Origin: Galactobacter sp.
GTDB lineage: Bacteria > Actinomycetota > Actinomycetes > Actinomycetales > Micrococcaceae
Reading direction: 5' to 3'
Assembly: GCF_022712295.1 (NCBI RefSeq)
Contig: NZ_JALAGT010000147.1
Coordinates: 1-14,163, forward strand
Length of the DNA stretch: 14,163 bases
Positions within the stretch are counted from its first letter, which is position 1. The number at the start of each line of letters is the position of its first letter. Under the pieces are notes generated by a model. It was given only the letters and a program-made list of their open reading frames with translations. It ran no database searches and was not told the DNA's origin. The position numbers and the translations under genes were made by a program. Positions 6,886-13,303 of the stretch are shown here, piece by piece.

Positions 6886-7104
6886 ATGGCCAGAGAACAT
6901 CATGATGAAGAGTCCCGTCACGTCGGCGTGTGGATCGTGGCGACCTTGGGTGCGGCCGCCGGTGCGGCAGGCGGTTGGCTCTGGGCGCGGACGCGTAGGG
7001 ACAGGCTGGTCGCAGAGGCCGGCACGGTTGCCCACGCTGCGGATGGGGGCACCACGCCCGACGACGTGGGGACGGGTTCCGCTGCCGCGGAACCCGAGGA
7101 TTGA
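6886..7104 (+). CDS. Small single-span membrane protein, hypothetical
   Basis: 72-aa protein of unrecognised family. A charged N-terminus (MAREHHDEESRH) is followed by one hydrophobic Gly/Ala-rich segment at about residues 13-33 (VGVWIVATLGAAAGAAGGWLW), then a basic stretch RTRRDR and a polar Thr/Ala/Glu tail. The positive charges after the span suggest an N-out, C-in arrangement. The Gly/Ala spacing within the helix could support helix packing or oligomers. A TAGTCT -10 placed for leaderless translation supports its being a real gene. It is divergent from gdhA and lies 42 nt ahead of the ychJ-like gene, possibly co-transcribed. No function is assigned. Confidence 0.6.
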   Translation: MAREHHDEESRHVGVWIVATLGAAAGAAGGWLWARTRRDRLVAEAGTVAHAADGGTTPDDVGTGSAAAEPED

Positions 7105-7129
7105 TAGGTCTGCGCGGCGGACCAAATAT
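7101..7129 (+). promoter_or_regulatory. Candidate ychJ promoter with an inverted repeat filling its spacer
   Basis: TTGATA (7101-7106, five of six to consensus) and AAATAT (7124-7129) are 17 bp apart. The whole spacer, 7107-7123, is an inverted repeat of 7-bp arms (GGTCTGC and GCGGACC, one mismatch) around GCG. As RNA the same bases make a hairpin just after the stop of the upstream small gene, so an attenuator or weak terminator is the alternative reading. Confidence 0.35.
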
Positions 7130-7146
7130 TAAGCTGGAGGAGGCTC

Positions 7147-7554
7147 ATGCAGACGCGCCCGGATGACGATCAGCGCTGTCCATGTGGAAGTGGCGAGACG
7201 TTCGGTGGCTGTTGCGCCCGGTACCTGCTGGGGCTCGGGCAAGGGGAAGCCGCGCCGACCGCCGAGGCCTTGATGCGTTCGCGGTACACGGCCTTTGTCG
7301 TGGGGGATGTTCAGCACCTGCTCTACACATGGGACGCCTCCACCCGACCTGGGGAACTCGGGCTGGATGAGGACACCCGGTGGCTGTTCCTGCGCATCGA
7401 CTCCACGAAGGCCGGCGGTCCCTTCGACGACACGGGCGTCGTGGAGTTCACAGCGGTGTACCGGACGCCCGCAGGACGGGGTGAGCAGCACGAGGTCAGC
7501 CGCTTCCGCCGCGAGGCGGGGCGTTGGTACTACGTGGATGGGGTCGTCGGCTGA
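7147..7554 (+). CDS. YchJ family protein (SEC-C zinc motif plus NTF2-like domain)
   Basis: 135-aa cytoplasmic protein of the YchJ/UPF0225 family. The N-terminus carries a SEC-C-type zinc site, CPCGSGETFGGCC, with Cys11, Cys13, Cys22 and Cys23 in the C-x-C-x8-C-C pattern. The rest is the family's NTF2-like domain, with AEALMRSRYTAF, DVQHLLYTWD, VVEFTAVYR and a final GRWYYVDG strand. The length is a little below E. coli YchJ (about 152 aa). Biochemical function is unknown; SEC-C motifs in other proteins bind zinc and mediate protein contacts. The ATG at 7147 has GGAGGAGG ending 3 nt upstream. It is followed by a repeat-rich convergent gap before the AlkZ-like gene. Confidence 0.9.
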   Translation: MQTRPDDDQRCPCGSGETFGGCCARYLLGLGQGEAAPTAEALMRSRYTAFVVGDVQHLLYTWDASTRPGELGLDEDTRWLFLRIDSTKAGGPFDDTGVVEFTAVYRTPAGRGEQHEVSRFRREAGRWYYVDGVVG

Positions 7555-7556
7555 CC

Positions 7557-7672
7557 CAACGTCGGCTGGATTCCCAACTTCGGTGCAGCTGCGGCTCTTG
7601 CGCCGACGTCAGAAATCGAGCCGACGTTGAGTGGCGGGTGTGGGAAGCCGGTGCCGTGTGGGGTCGACGTTG
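7557..7672. repeat. Cluster of CGACGT-core repeats in a convergent gap
   Basis: Between two convergent genes, CAACGTCGGCT (7557-7567) and AGCCGACGTTG (7619-7629) form a perfect 11-bp inverted repeat. GCCGACGT also occurs at 7602-7609 and 7620-7627 (18-bp period), with its complement at 7559-7566, and CGACGTTG recurs at 7665-7672. A GCAGCTGC palindrome lies inside the large loop. The arrangement resembles a REP-like intergenic element and may also help end transcription from both sides. Copy number elsewhere is unknown. Confidence 0.5.
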
Positions 7673-7682
7673 CCGGTGGCGA

Positions 7683-8876
7683 TCAGGCGGCTGCGGGGAA
7701 GGTGCGGGGCAGGGGTAAGTTGCCCGCGCCATCGGGCATCACCGTGTCCAAACCCTGCCAGGTGGCGGCCTGCGCCAGCAGACGCTGGGCCACCTCCGGC
7801 GTGCGCGTCGGGGCGCCAGGTTCCTGCCACGCGGCGGGGACGCGGAGGACACCCGCCTTGCGGTCCGCCTTCAGGTCGATGCGCCCGGCCAGCCGACCGC
7901 CCACCATCAGCGGCAGACAGTAGTAACCGAAGACACGCTTGGGCTTCGGGGTGTAGATCTCGATCCGGTAATGGAAATCGAAGATCCGCTCGGCGCGCGG
8001 GCGGAACCAGGTCACGGGATCGAACGGGGTCAGCAGGGCGTCCGGTGCCAAGCGTGACGGGACGCGTGAGTCGCGGTGCATCCACGCCTTCAGCGGTTTT
8101 CCACGGGCATCCGACCAGCCCTGAACGCGGGTCGGGATCAGCGTCCCCTCGTCTTCGAGCGCGGAGACGGCGGCGAGAGCGGGGGCGAGCTTGATGCGGT
8201 GGTAGTCAGCCAGGTCGGCGAGGGTTCCCACACCGAGACGGGCGGCGGCCTCCTCGACGAGAGCGCGCTGGGCCTGCTCACGGGGAACCGCTCCCAGTGA
8301 GTGTTCGGGAAGCACGTCTTCCGCCAGGCCGTAGACACGTTGGAACCCACGCCGCGTGGCCACGGCGACCTCTCCGGTGGCGAAGAGCATTTCCACCGCA
8401 CGCTTGGTGTCGGACCAGTCCCACCAGGTGCCGCGGGTCCGCCCGGTCTCCTCCTCGAGTTGGCCGGAGGTCATGGGCCCCTCGTCGCGGAGCCGCTGAA
8501 GTACCCTCGCGGCAGGAGCGGCGAGCGTGTCCGCCCGTGACGTCGAGGCGTATCTCTCCCGCATGCCCTGCATCCGCCAGGCGAACAGCGGGCGCTGGCT
8601 CACCGGGATCAGCGCGGCCTCGTGTGCCCAGTACTCGGTGAATTCTCCGGAGTCCCAGAGATGGGCGTCGAGTCGGTCGGGGTCGTAGTCGCCGATCCGG
8701 GAGAACAGGGGCATGTAGTGGCTGCGGGCAAAGACGTTGACTGAGTCCAGCTGCAGGACGTGGAGCCGATCCAAGGCGGCGGCGAAGGGCCTGCGTTTCG
8801 GGACCTTGGAGGAGCCGGAGAAGCCCTGAGCGGCCAGGGCGGCGCGGCGGGCCTGATCGGCGGAAAGCTGTTCCAT
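7683..8876 (-). CDS. AlkZ/YcaQ-family winged-helix DNA glycosylase-like protein
   Basis: 397-aa protein of the HTH_42 (YcaQ/AlkZ) family, whose studied members remove alkylated bases and unhook DNA interstrand crosslinks. Near the N-terminus LHVLQLDSVNVFARSHYMPLFSR holds the Q-x-D catalytic motif (Gln42, Asp44) of the YcaQ-type subgroup. It is followed by EYWAHEAALIPVS (81-93), tandem winged-helix regions, and a C-terminal beta region with VFGYYCLPLMVGGRLAGRIDLKADRK. The length is close to E. coli YcaQ (about 410 aa). The ATG at 8876 precedes the family's EQLSADQARR start; the GTG at 8909 would add 11 residues. Substrates are inferred from family only. No antibiotic cluster is adjacent, which argues for a general repair role rather than self-resistance. 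Confidence 0.9.
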   Translation of the reverse strand: MEQLSADQARRAALAAQGFSGSSKVPKRRPFAAALDRLHVLQLDSVNVFARSHYMPLFSRIGDYDPDRLDAHLWDSGEFTEYWAHEAALIPVSQRPLFAWRMQGMRERYASTSRADTLAAPAARVLQRLRDEGPMTSGQLEEETGRTRGTWWDWSDTKRAVEMLFATGEVAVATRRGFQRVYGLAEDVLPEHSLGAVPREQAQRALVEEAAARLGVGTLADLADYHRIKLAPALAAVSALEDEGTLIPTRVQGWSDARGKPLKAWMHRDSRVPSRLAPDALLTPFDPVTWFRPRAERIFDFHYRIEIYTPKPKRVFGYYCLPLMVGGRLAGRIDLKADRKAGVLRVPAAWQEPGAPTRTPEVAQRLLAQAATWQGLDTVMPDGAGNLPLPRTFPAAA

Positions 8877-8886
8877 GGTGGGGACC

Positions 8887-8924
8887 ATCCTACGAGCGGC
8901 TCTGCTCAACTACGGCAATTTGCC
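8887..8924 (-). promoter_or_regulatory. Candidate promoter/operator of the AlkZ-like gene
   Basis: On the minus strand TAGGAT (8892-8887) fits TAnnnT and lies 10 nt before the ATG at 8876, implying a leader of only a few bases. No Shine-Dalgarno precedes the ATG, which agrees with near-leaderless translation. A small palindrome, GGCAA-T-TTGCC (8914-8924), covers the -35 zone and may be an operator. A normal-spaced -35 is not clear. Confidence 0.3.
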
Positions 8925-8926
8925 CT

Positions 8927-8962
8927 ATCTACGGTGCTCACTGAGTACTGGGCACCGTAGAT
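8927..8962. terminator. 11-bp-stem hairpin after the antiporter gene
   Basis: ATCTACGGTGC (8927-8937) and GCACCGTAGAT (8952-8962) pair perfectly with a 14-nt loop containing AGTACT. It lies about 31 nt past the antiporter stop and 51 nt upstream of the AlkZ-like start, so it probably terminates the antiporter transcript; there is no T tract on the minus strand. A weaker TGACC/GGTCA repeat (8971-8988) precedes it. CTACGG also occurs at 8910-8915, so an operator role cannot be excluded. Confidence 0.5.
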
Positions 8963-8992
8963 GTGGTGTTTGACCGTGGCTGTGGTCAGCGG

Positions 8993-10564
8993 CTACTTGT
9001 CCAGGGTCACCGTGCGCAGATCCAGGCGTCGGAGCACACGGTCCACGGCCTCCGGGTCCATGTCGCGGGCCTTGCGAGCCTTCAACACCTCACGTCTGGC
9101 GGCCTGCAGAGCCTGGCGCTGCACAGCGTCCATGACACCCAGCACGTTCTTCAGCTGCAGCATCTTCTCCGGATCGTCCTGGTAGTCGCTCTCCAGCAGG
9201 GAGTGCAGCGAGGACATGCGGCGTTCCAGTGCCTGACGACGTTTCTCTGGCAGCTTCTGGGCCGTCGCGGAGGTGCGAATGGTCTCAACGGCGACCATCT
9301 CGGCCTTGCGTGCCAGCAGACGTTCCATGCGCGCCTCGGCGGCGTCATGCACGGGGAGCTTGAGGGCCCGCATGAGGCTTGGCAGCGTGAGGCCGGGGAT
9401 CACCAGCGTGACCAGTAGAACGGCCGAGGCGCAAGTGACGATGAAGTTGCGGCCTGGGAATTCGCTGCCGTCGGCCAGGTGGGTGGGCAGCGCCAAGGCA
9501 AGGGCCAGGGTGGCCAGTCCACGCATGCCGCACCAGGTCAGCACCAGGACGTCCTTCATGGAACCTGGGGTGCGGGTTTTGGACTCGGTTCCGCCCACCT
9601 TGTAGATCATCAGGAACCACAGCCAGCGGACCGCGAGCACAACTCCACATACGGCCAGCGCGCCGGGGATGAAACTGATGACGTTGGAGCCCTCGTCCTC
9701 CAGCACGTACCGCATCTCCATGCCGACCAAGCCGAAGGCTGCTCCGGTGATGAGCAGTTCGATGACGGACCAGAAGCTGGTGCGGGTCAGGCGTTCCTGA
9801 GAATCCTGCGGGCGTGCACGGCGACCCATCTCGAGTGCGGTCACCACCACGGCGACCACACCGGAGGCGTGGACCTCCTCCGCCAGGATGTAGACGGCAT
9901 ACGGGGCCACGATGGTGACTGCGGAGCGAGCCACCATGTTCGGGACGAATCGGTTGAGCCAACCGACCAGCCAGGCCACTACGAATCCGACCACCACTGC
10001 CATGCCGGCGGAGAGTAGGAACCGCGGGATCAGGCCCCAACCGATGCTGCCGCCCTCCACCGTGGCATCCACCGCCAGAGTGAAGAGCACGATGGCGATG
10101 GCGTCGTTGAACAGGCCCTCGGTCTGGAGCAGGGTCAGTAGGCGACGGGGCATGCTGACCTTGCCTGCCACGGCCTCCACAGCGACCGGATCCGGGGGAG
10201 CGGAGAGGGCACCCAGCGCCAGCGCGCCGGTGAAGGTCAGGGTCGGGACAAGCCAATTCGCGATCCCTGCCACCGCGAAGGCGGTCACCGCGACCAGGAG
10301 CACGGCCAAGAGGATCAGGGACTTCCATCGCACTCGGAACACCGACCAGGAAGAACGCTGAGCGGCAGCGAAGAGCAGTGGAGGCAGGAAGAGCGGCAGG
10401 ATGAGGTCAGGCTCCACATGGAGTTCCGGCAGTCCGGGGATCAACGCGACGGCCGCTGAGAACAGCAGCATCAACACCGGATACGGCAGGCGGAGGCGTT
10501 CGCCGACTCCGACCATGAGCACAGTGCCGAAGAGCAGCGCGATCAGCATGACCATGAATTCCAT
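8993..10564 (-). CDS. CPA1-family Na+/H+ antiporter
   Basis: Membrane antiporter of 523 aa that exchanges cytoplasmic Na+ (or K+/Li+) for H+ in pH and salt balance. About 12 hydrophobic spans run from MEFMVMLIALLFG to about residue 400. Family residues are seen in GALSAPPDPVAVEAVAGK (Asp125) and QTEGLFNDAIAIVLF (Asn153-Asp154, the ND pair of electroneutral CPA1 exchangers). A cytoplasmic tail of about 120 residues is helical and highly charged, and could be regulatory. The ATG at 10564 fits the first span; an upstream ATG at 10666 adds 34 polar residues unlike a membrane start. Upstream purine-rich sequence GGAGGGAGAGAG is rather far for a Shine-Dalgarno. It is divergent from the lipoprotein gene. 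The ion is not determinable from sequence. Confidence 0.93.
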   Translation of the reverse strand: MEFMVMLIALLFGTVLMVGVGERLRLPYPVLMLLFSAAVALIPGLPELHVEPDLILPLFLPPLLFAAAQRSSWSVFRVRWKSLILLAVLLVAVTAFAVAGIANWLVPTLTFTGALALGALSAPPDPVAVEAVAGKVSMPRRLLTLLQTEGLFNDAIAIVLFTLAVDATVEGGSIGWGLIPRFLLSAGMAVVVGFVVAWLVGWLNRFVPNMVARSAVTIVAPYAVYILAEEVHASGVVAVVVTALEMGRRARPQDSQERLTRTSFWSVIELLITGAAFGLVGMEMRYVLEDEGSNVISFIPGALAVCGVVLAVRWLWFLMIYKVGGTESKTRTPGSMKDVLVLTWCGMRGLATLALALALPTHLADGSEFPGRNFIVTCASAVLLVTLVIPGLTLPSLMRALKLPVHDAAEARMERLLARKAEMVAVETIRTSATAQKLPEKRRQALERRMSSLHSLLESDYQDDPEKMLQLKNVLGVMDAVQRQALQAARREVLKARKARDMDPEAVDRVLRRLDLRTVTLDK

Positions 10565-10706
10565 CGAGCTGTCTCTCTCCCTCCGCGACCTACCGATGGA
10601 CATTCTTTCATGAGTGCTTTCGCTGACGGCCAAGGGGGCAACACCTGTTCGCGCTCGGCATGACATCCGGTGTCGGTTTCGCGTTGCGCAGGTCTGTTCG
10701 GAACGC

Positions 10707-10754
10707 GGAATTCGAGAAATTCCTCTTGTGCCACCAGAAACCTAATGCTGTAAT
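10707..10754 (+). promoter_or_regulatory. Promoter and palindrome upstream of the lipoprotein gene
   Basis: TTGTGC (10726-10731) and TGTAAT (10749-10754) are 17 bp apart, with an extended TG at 10746-10747. Transcription would start near 10761, giving a leader of about 24 nt. Directly upstream, GGAATT (10707-10712) and AATTCC (10718-10723) form a perfect inverted repeat with a 5-bp centre. A further pair, CGCGTT (10680-10685) and AACGCG (10702-10707), overlaps it. The rest of the 220-bp divergent gap (10565-10784) shows no ORF and no clear antiporter promoter. Confidence 0.45.
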
Positions 10755-10784
10755 CAATCGTCTGCTAGTGAAAGGTCTTCCACA

Positions 10785-11429
10785 GTGAAGAAACGCATCG
10801 CTGCTGTTGCCCCTGCTGCCGGGTGCCTTCTGGCCCTCTCCGTCGCGCTCTCCGGCTGCTCGGGGGATTCGTCCGAGCCCGAGGCCGCACAGTCTTCCTC
10901 CCCCGTAGCCGAGGCTTCCGCCGCCACCGCGGTCGCCGAGGAAGCTTCGCCGTCCGTTGCCTCGAGCGCGTCGGATTCGGGACCCTCCAGTGATCCTGCC
11001 GAGTCGACAGAACCGACGGACCAAGCCGCAGACGCCATCGTGGCGAGCAAGAGCCTGGACATCAAGGGGGCTCCCGACGGTGTGAAAGTGGACCTGATCC
11101 AACCGGTGGTGAACGGAAAGACCATGACCGTGAACTTCCGACTGTCCGTTGCGGCGAATGCGGAAATCTCGTTCAATACGACGAACTTGAACAAGGGCCA
11201 GTCCAACGGGGACGCAGGGTTGAATGCCTGGTTGATCGCGGATGGTCAGCGATACCTGCCGGGCAGGAACCAGTCCGGTGATTGCGCCTGCACCACGGGA
11301 TTGCGGGGGATGAACATCCAGGAGGGGGAGAGCACCACCTTGAGTGCCACGTTCGCTGCACCCAAGTCGGAGAAGTTCACCGTTCACCTGGAGACCGTGG
11401 GGGACTTCGAGAACGTGAGCGCTCAATGA
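10785..11429 (+). CDS. Secreted lipoprotein with Ser/Ala/Glu-rich linker, unknown function
   Basis: 214-aa lipoprotein precursor. The signal peptide MKKRIAAVAPAAGCLLALSV leads into the lipobox L22-S-G-C25, so mature protein would be lipid-anchored at Cys25 on the outer face of the membrane. Residues 26-82 are a low-complexity Ser/Ala/Glu/Pro linker, enough to project the rest into the wall. The folded part (about 85-214) alternates short beta-like strands (KTMTVNFRLSVA, TTLSATFAAP, EKFTVHLETVGDF) and carries a CxC pair (Cys167, Cys169) that could form a disulfide or bind a ligand. The family was not recognised; it may be Ig-like. The start is GTG at 10785 with AAAGG 9 nt upstream. Its stop overlaps the next gene's ATG (ATGA), so the two are coupled. 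Confidence 0.85.
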   Translation: MKKRIAAVAPAAGCLLALSVALSGCSGDSSEPEAAQSSSPVAEASAATAVAEEASPSVASSASDSGPSSDPAESTEPTDQAADAIVASKSLDIKGAPDGVKVDLIQPVVNGKTMTVNFRLSVAANAEISFNTTNLNKGQSNGDAGLNAWLIADGQRYLPGRNQSGDCACTTGLRGMNIQEGESTTLSATFAAPKSEKFTVHLETVGDFENVSAQ

Positions 11430-11986
11430 TTGCTTCGAGGGGTCATGCCTGTGGCCGACGCGTGGTGCTCGCGTCGCTCTCCCTCGTGGCGGCGGGTGCC
11501 GCCACGGCCTTGCTCGGGGCGCCCGCGACTGCGGACACGGTGGATCCGGACAGTCCCGGCGTGGAATACCGGTTCGAGGATCTGAACCTTCCCGTGGAGA
11601 CGCTGCATTTCCCCAGCGGTACCGTTTCAGGCGGCGTGGTTGAGGACGGAAAGAAGTTCACCTTGGCGGGGAATGTGCTCTTCGAGAAGGACTCGGCCAA
11701 GCTGACGCCCAAGGCCAAAGCCGAATTGGCGAACCTGACGAAGCGGATCAAGAAACAGCAGCCTGAGTCTCTGAAAGTGGAGGGCTACACGGACAACGTG
11801 CGGGGCAAGGTGGACAACACCAAGCTGTCCAAGGACCGGGCCAAGGTCATCGCAAAACAGCTGAAGAGGTCCTTCCCCAAGGCCAAGATCAGCTCCGCCG
11901 GGTACGGGGACCAGAACCCGGTGGGTGACAACGGCACCGAGGAGGGGAAGCAGCTCAATCGGCGGGTTGAGGTGACGGCGAACTGA
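11426..11986 (+). CDS. Secreted OmpA-C-domain (peptidoglycan-binding) protein
   Basis: 186-aa exported protein. A signal peptide ends near ATA-DT (about residue 37). Residues 45-80 are a short beta-like region, and 82-185 form an OmpA-like domain: NVLFEKDSAKLTPKAK, LKVEGYTDNVR, LSKDRAKVIAKQL, and a final QLNRRVEV. The two residues that grip diaminopimelate in OmpA-like domains appear intact as Asp123 and Arg138, 15 apart as in the characterised domains, so wall binding is expected. There is no outer membrane beta-barrel, so in this organism it is a wall-bound secreted protein. The ATG at 11426 overlaps the lipoprotein stop and gives a proper signal peptide; the in-frame ATG at 11282 lies inside the lipoprotein gene and does not. 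Its 3' end overlaps the convergent gene by 32 bp. Confidence 0.92.
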   Translation: MIASRGHACGRRVVLASLSLVAAGAATALLGAPATADTVDPDSPGVEYRFEDLNLPVETLHFPSGTVSGGVVEDGKKFTLAGNVLFEKDSAKLTPKAKAELANLTKRIKKQQPESLKVEGYTDNVRGKVDNTKLSKDRAKVIAKQLKRSFPKAKISSAGYGDQNPVGDNGTEEGKQLNRRVEVTAN

Positions 11987-12911
11987 GCAGCTTCGCCTGA
12001 TGCAGCTGCTGCAGCAGGCGCGACCGCAGTAGCGCGGCCTCGTCCGCGAAGGCGCGCTGGGCCGCTACGTACTCTGCCTTGCCGTCCGGCTCCTCGATAC
12101 GGATGGGCTCGTAACCCCACTCGGTCAGGTCGTAGGGGGAGGCCTGCATGTCCATGGTTCTCACCCGCCAGGACAGTTCGAAGCAGTCCATCACCAGGTC
12201 GGAACTCACCGCGGGCAGCAGCTTGTAGGCCCACTTGTACAGGTCCATGTTGGCGTGTAGGCAGCCGGGCTGTTCCAGATCCCGCTGGGTTTCCCTGGTG
12301 GGCTGGAGTTGGTTGAGCGGAGCTGCCTCCGGCGCGTAGAAGCGGAAAGCGTCGAAGTGAGAGCACTTGATGTTGTGGGACTCCACGACTTCGTCGGTTC
12401 CCGTGCCGCCCAGCCGGAGCGGCAGGTAGTCGTGGCGGACCCCGTGCACATCGGAGCGGTAGGCCATGGCCCACTCGTGCAGCCCGAAGCACGCGAACTG
12501 CGCCGGGCGTGAAGACGTGCCCTGCAGGATGGCCCCCGCGAAGGAGATCATCGACGCACGATCGGCGGCGAAGGCCGCCGTGTCCACGGCGACGCCGGGC
12601 ACACCGTCCCCGTCCGCGTCGTCGAGCACTGTGTAGTGCTTCCAAGCGCCGCGTTCTTCGACTGCGGCTTCGCCGAGGAGCACAACGCCGGCGCCCGGAT
12701 GCCAGCGTTCCAATTGGCCGGGTGTCAGGGAGTAGTAGGAGAAGAGGAAGTCCTCCACGGGGTGCTTCTGCCCCCGTGAGCGCCGCTCCCGCAGGGGCAC
12801 GGTGTAGACCTGAGCTCGCTCCAGGTGCGTCCGCTCGGCACTGCGCCATGCGCTCTCCGACAGCACGGGGGCCTGGCCGGGCGCGCTGGTGGAGGGACGA
12901 GAGGAGGGCAT
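11955..12911 (-). CDS. Conserved actinobacterial protein, often labelled 3-methyladenine DNA glycosylase; function unproven
   Basis: 318-aa soluble protein. From memory, close relatives in Arthrobacter-type genomes carry the label 3-methyladenine DNA glycosylase, but I see no helix-hairpin-helix/GPD motif or AAG-type signature. What stands out is a set of His/Cys/aromatic motifs that look catalytic or metal-binding: ACFGLHEWAM (140-149), HGVRHDYLPLRLG (156-168), ESHNIKCSHFDAFRFY (177-192), LQPTRETQ (202-209) and EQPGCLHANMDLYKWAY (213-229). An acidic DMQASPYDL and a helical C-terminus follow. The ATG at 12911 has GGGAG 9 nt upstream; earlier in-frame starts run into the divergent membrane-protein gene. 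It is divergent from the small membrane protein with a 94-bp gap, and convergent with and overlapping the OmpA gene. The enzymatic role should be treated as unknown. Confidence 0.85.
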   Translation of the reverse strand: MPSSRPSTSAPGQAPVLSESAWRSAERTHLERAQVYTVPLRERRSRGQKHPVEDFLFSYYSLTPGQLERWHPGAGVVLLGEAAVEERGAWKHYTVLDDADGDGVPGVAVDTAAFAADRASMISFAGAILQGTSSRPAQFACFGLHEWAMAYRSDVHGVRHDYLPLRLGGTGTDEVVESHNIKCSHFDAFRFYAPEAAPLNQLQPTRETQRDLEQPGCLHANMDLYKWAYKLLPAVSSDLVMDCFELSWRVRTMDMQASPYDLTEWGYEPIRIEEPDGKAEYVAAQRAFADEAALLRSRLLQQLHQAKLLSSPSPQPAD

Positions 12912-13005
12912 GTCCCCATGCTCCCACCGTTGTCCAAGACGCGCGACGGCGTGCGCCACATCCGAGGATCCCGATCGCAAGGTGCTCGGATGGAAGGATG
13001 AGGGC

Positions 13006-13296
13006 ATGGACGTCGTGATTTCTTTGGTGGGACTGCTGCTGATCGCCATGGTCGTGGTCGTGGTCCTGCTGCCACGTGTCACCACGGCGGGGTGGGCGCA
13101 CGGCTCCATGCTGCGCATCCTGGTGCTGTTCGGATGGGTCGTGGCCGTGTTTGCTGCCGTTCTGGTGACCTGGCGGACCGACTGGGGCTTCTGGCCCGGC
13201 ATCGGCATCGCCGTCGCCGTGTGGGCGTTGGCCGTGGCCTCACGCCTGCTGACCGTGTTCAGGAAGGCCAACGAGGCGGGCCCGCGCCGTCGCTGA
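13006..13296 (+). CDS. Small three-span membrane protein, hypothetical
   Basis: 96-aa protein of unrecognised family. Three hydrophobic segments are clear: about residues 3-22 (rich in Val/Leu, ending LLPRV), 34-55 (MLRILVLFGWVVAVFAAVLV) and 62-85 (WPGIGIAVAVWALAVASRLL). The end is basic (RKANEAGPRRR), which by the positive-inside rule puts the C-terminus in the cytoplasm. The ATG at 13006 has GGAAGGA 7 nt upstream; a longer frame from 12889 would overlap the neighbouring gene and adds a Cys/Pro-rich stretch with no support. It is divergent from the glycosylase-labelled gene and convergent with lysC. Nothing in sequence indicates a function. Confidence 0.75.
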   Translation: MDVVISLVGLLLIAMVVVVVLLPRVTTAGWAHGSMLRILVLFGWVVAVFAAVLVTWRTDWGFWPGIGIAVAVWALAVASRLLTVFRKANEAGPRRR

Positions 13297-13303
13297 TCCG
13301 CGA

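Noticed and set aside
10565..10666. Upstream ATG extending the antiporter by 34 residues
   Set aside because: Adds a polar, charged N-terminus not expected in front of the first membrane span of a CPA1 antiporter.
11282..11425. Upstream start for the OmpA protein inside the lipoprotein gene
   Set aside because: Adds 48 charged residues before the signal peptide; the ATG at 11426 overlapping the lipoprotein stop gives a normal signal peptide.
7683..12911. Idea of a DNA-repair island linking the AlkZ-like gene and the glycosylase-labelled gene
   Set aside because: They are separated by the antiporter and the envelope pair, have separate promoters, and the second gene's repair label is not supported by motifs.
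12889..13005. Longer start for the small membrane protein
   Set aside because: Would overlap the divergent gene and adds a Cys/Pro-rich stretch; the ATG at 13006 has GGAAGGA at good spacing.
11785..13101. 438-aa minus-strand frame spanning the OmpA gene and the glycosylase-labelled gene
   Set aside because: Arg/Ala/Pro-rich shadow that conflicts with two well-supported genes.
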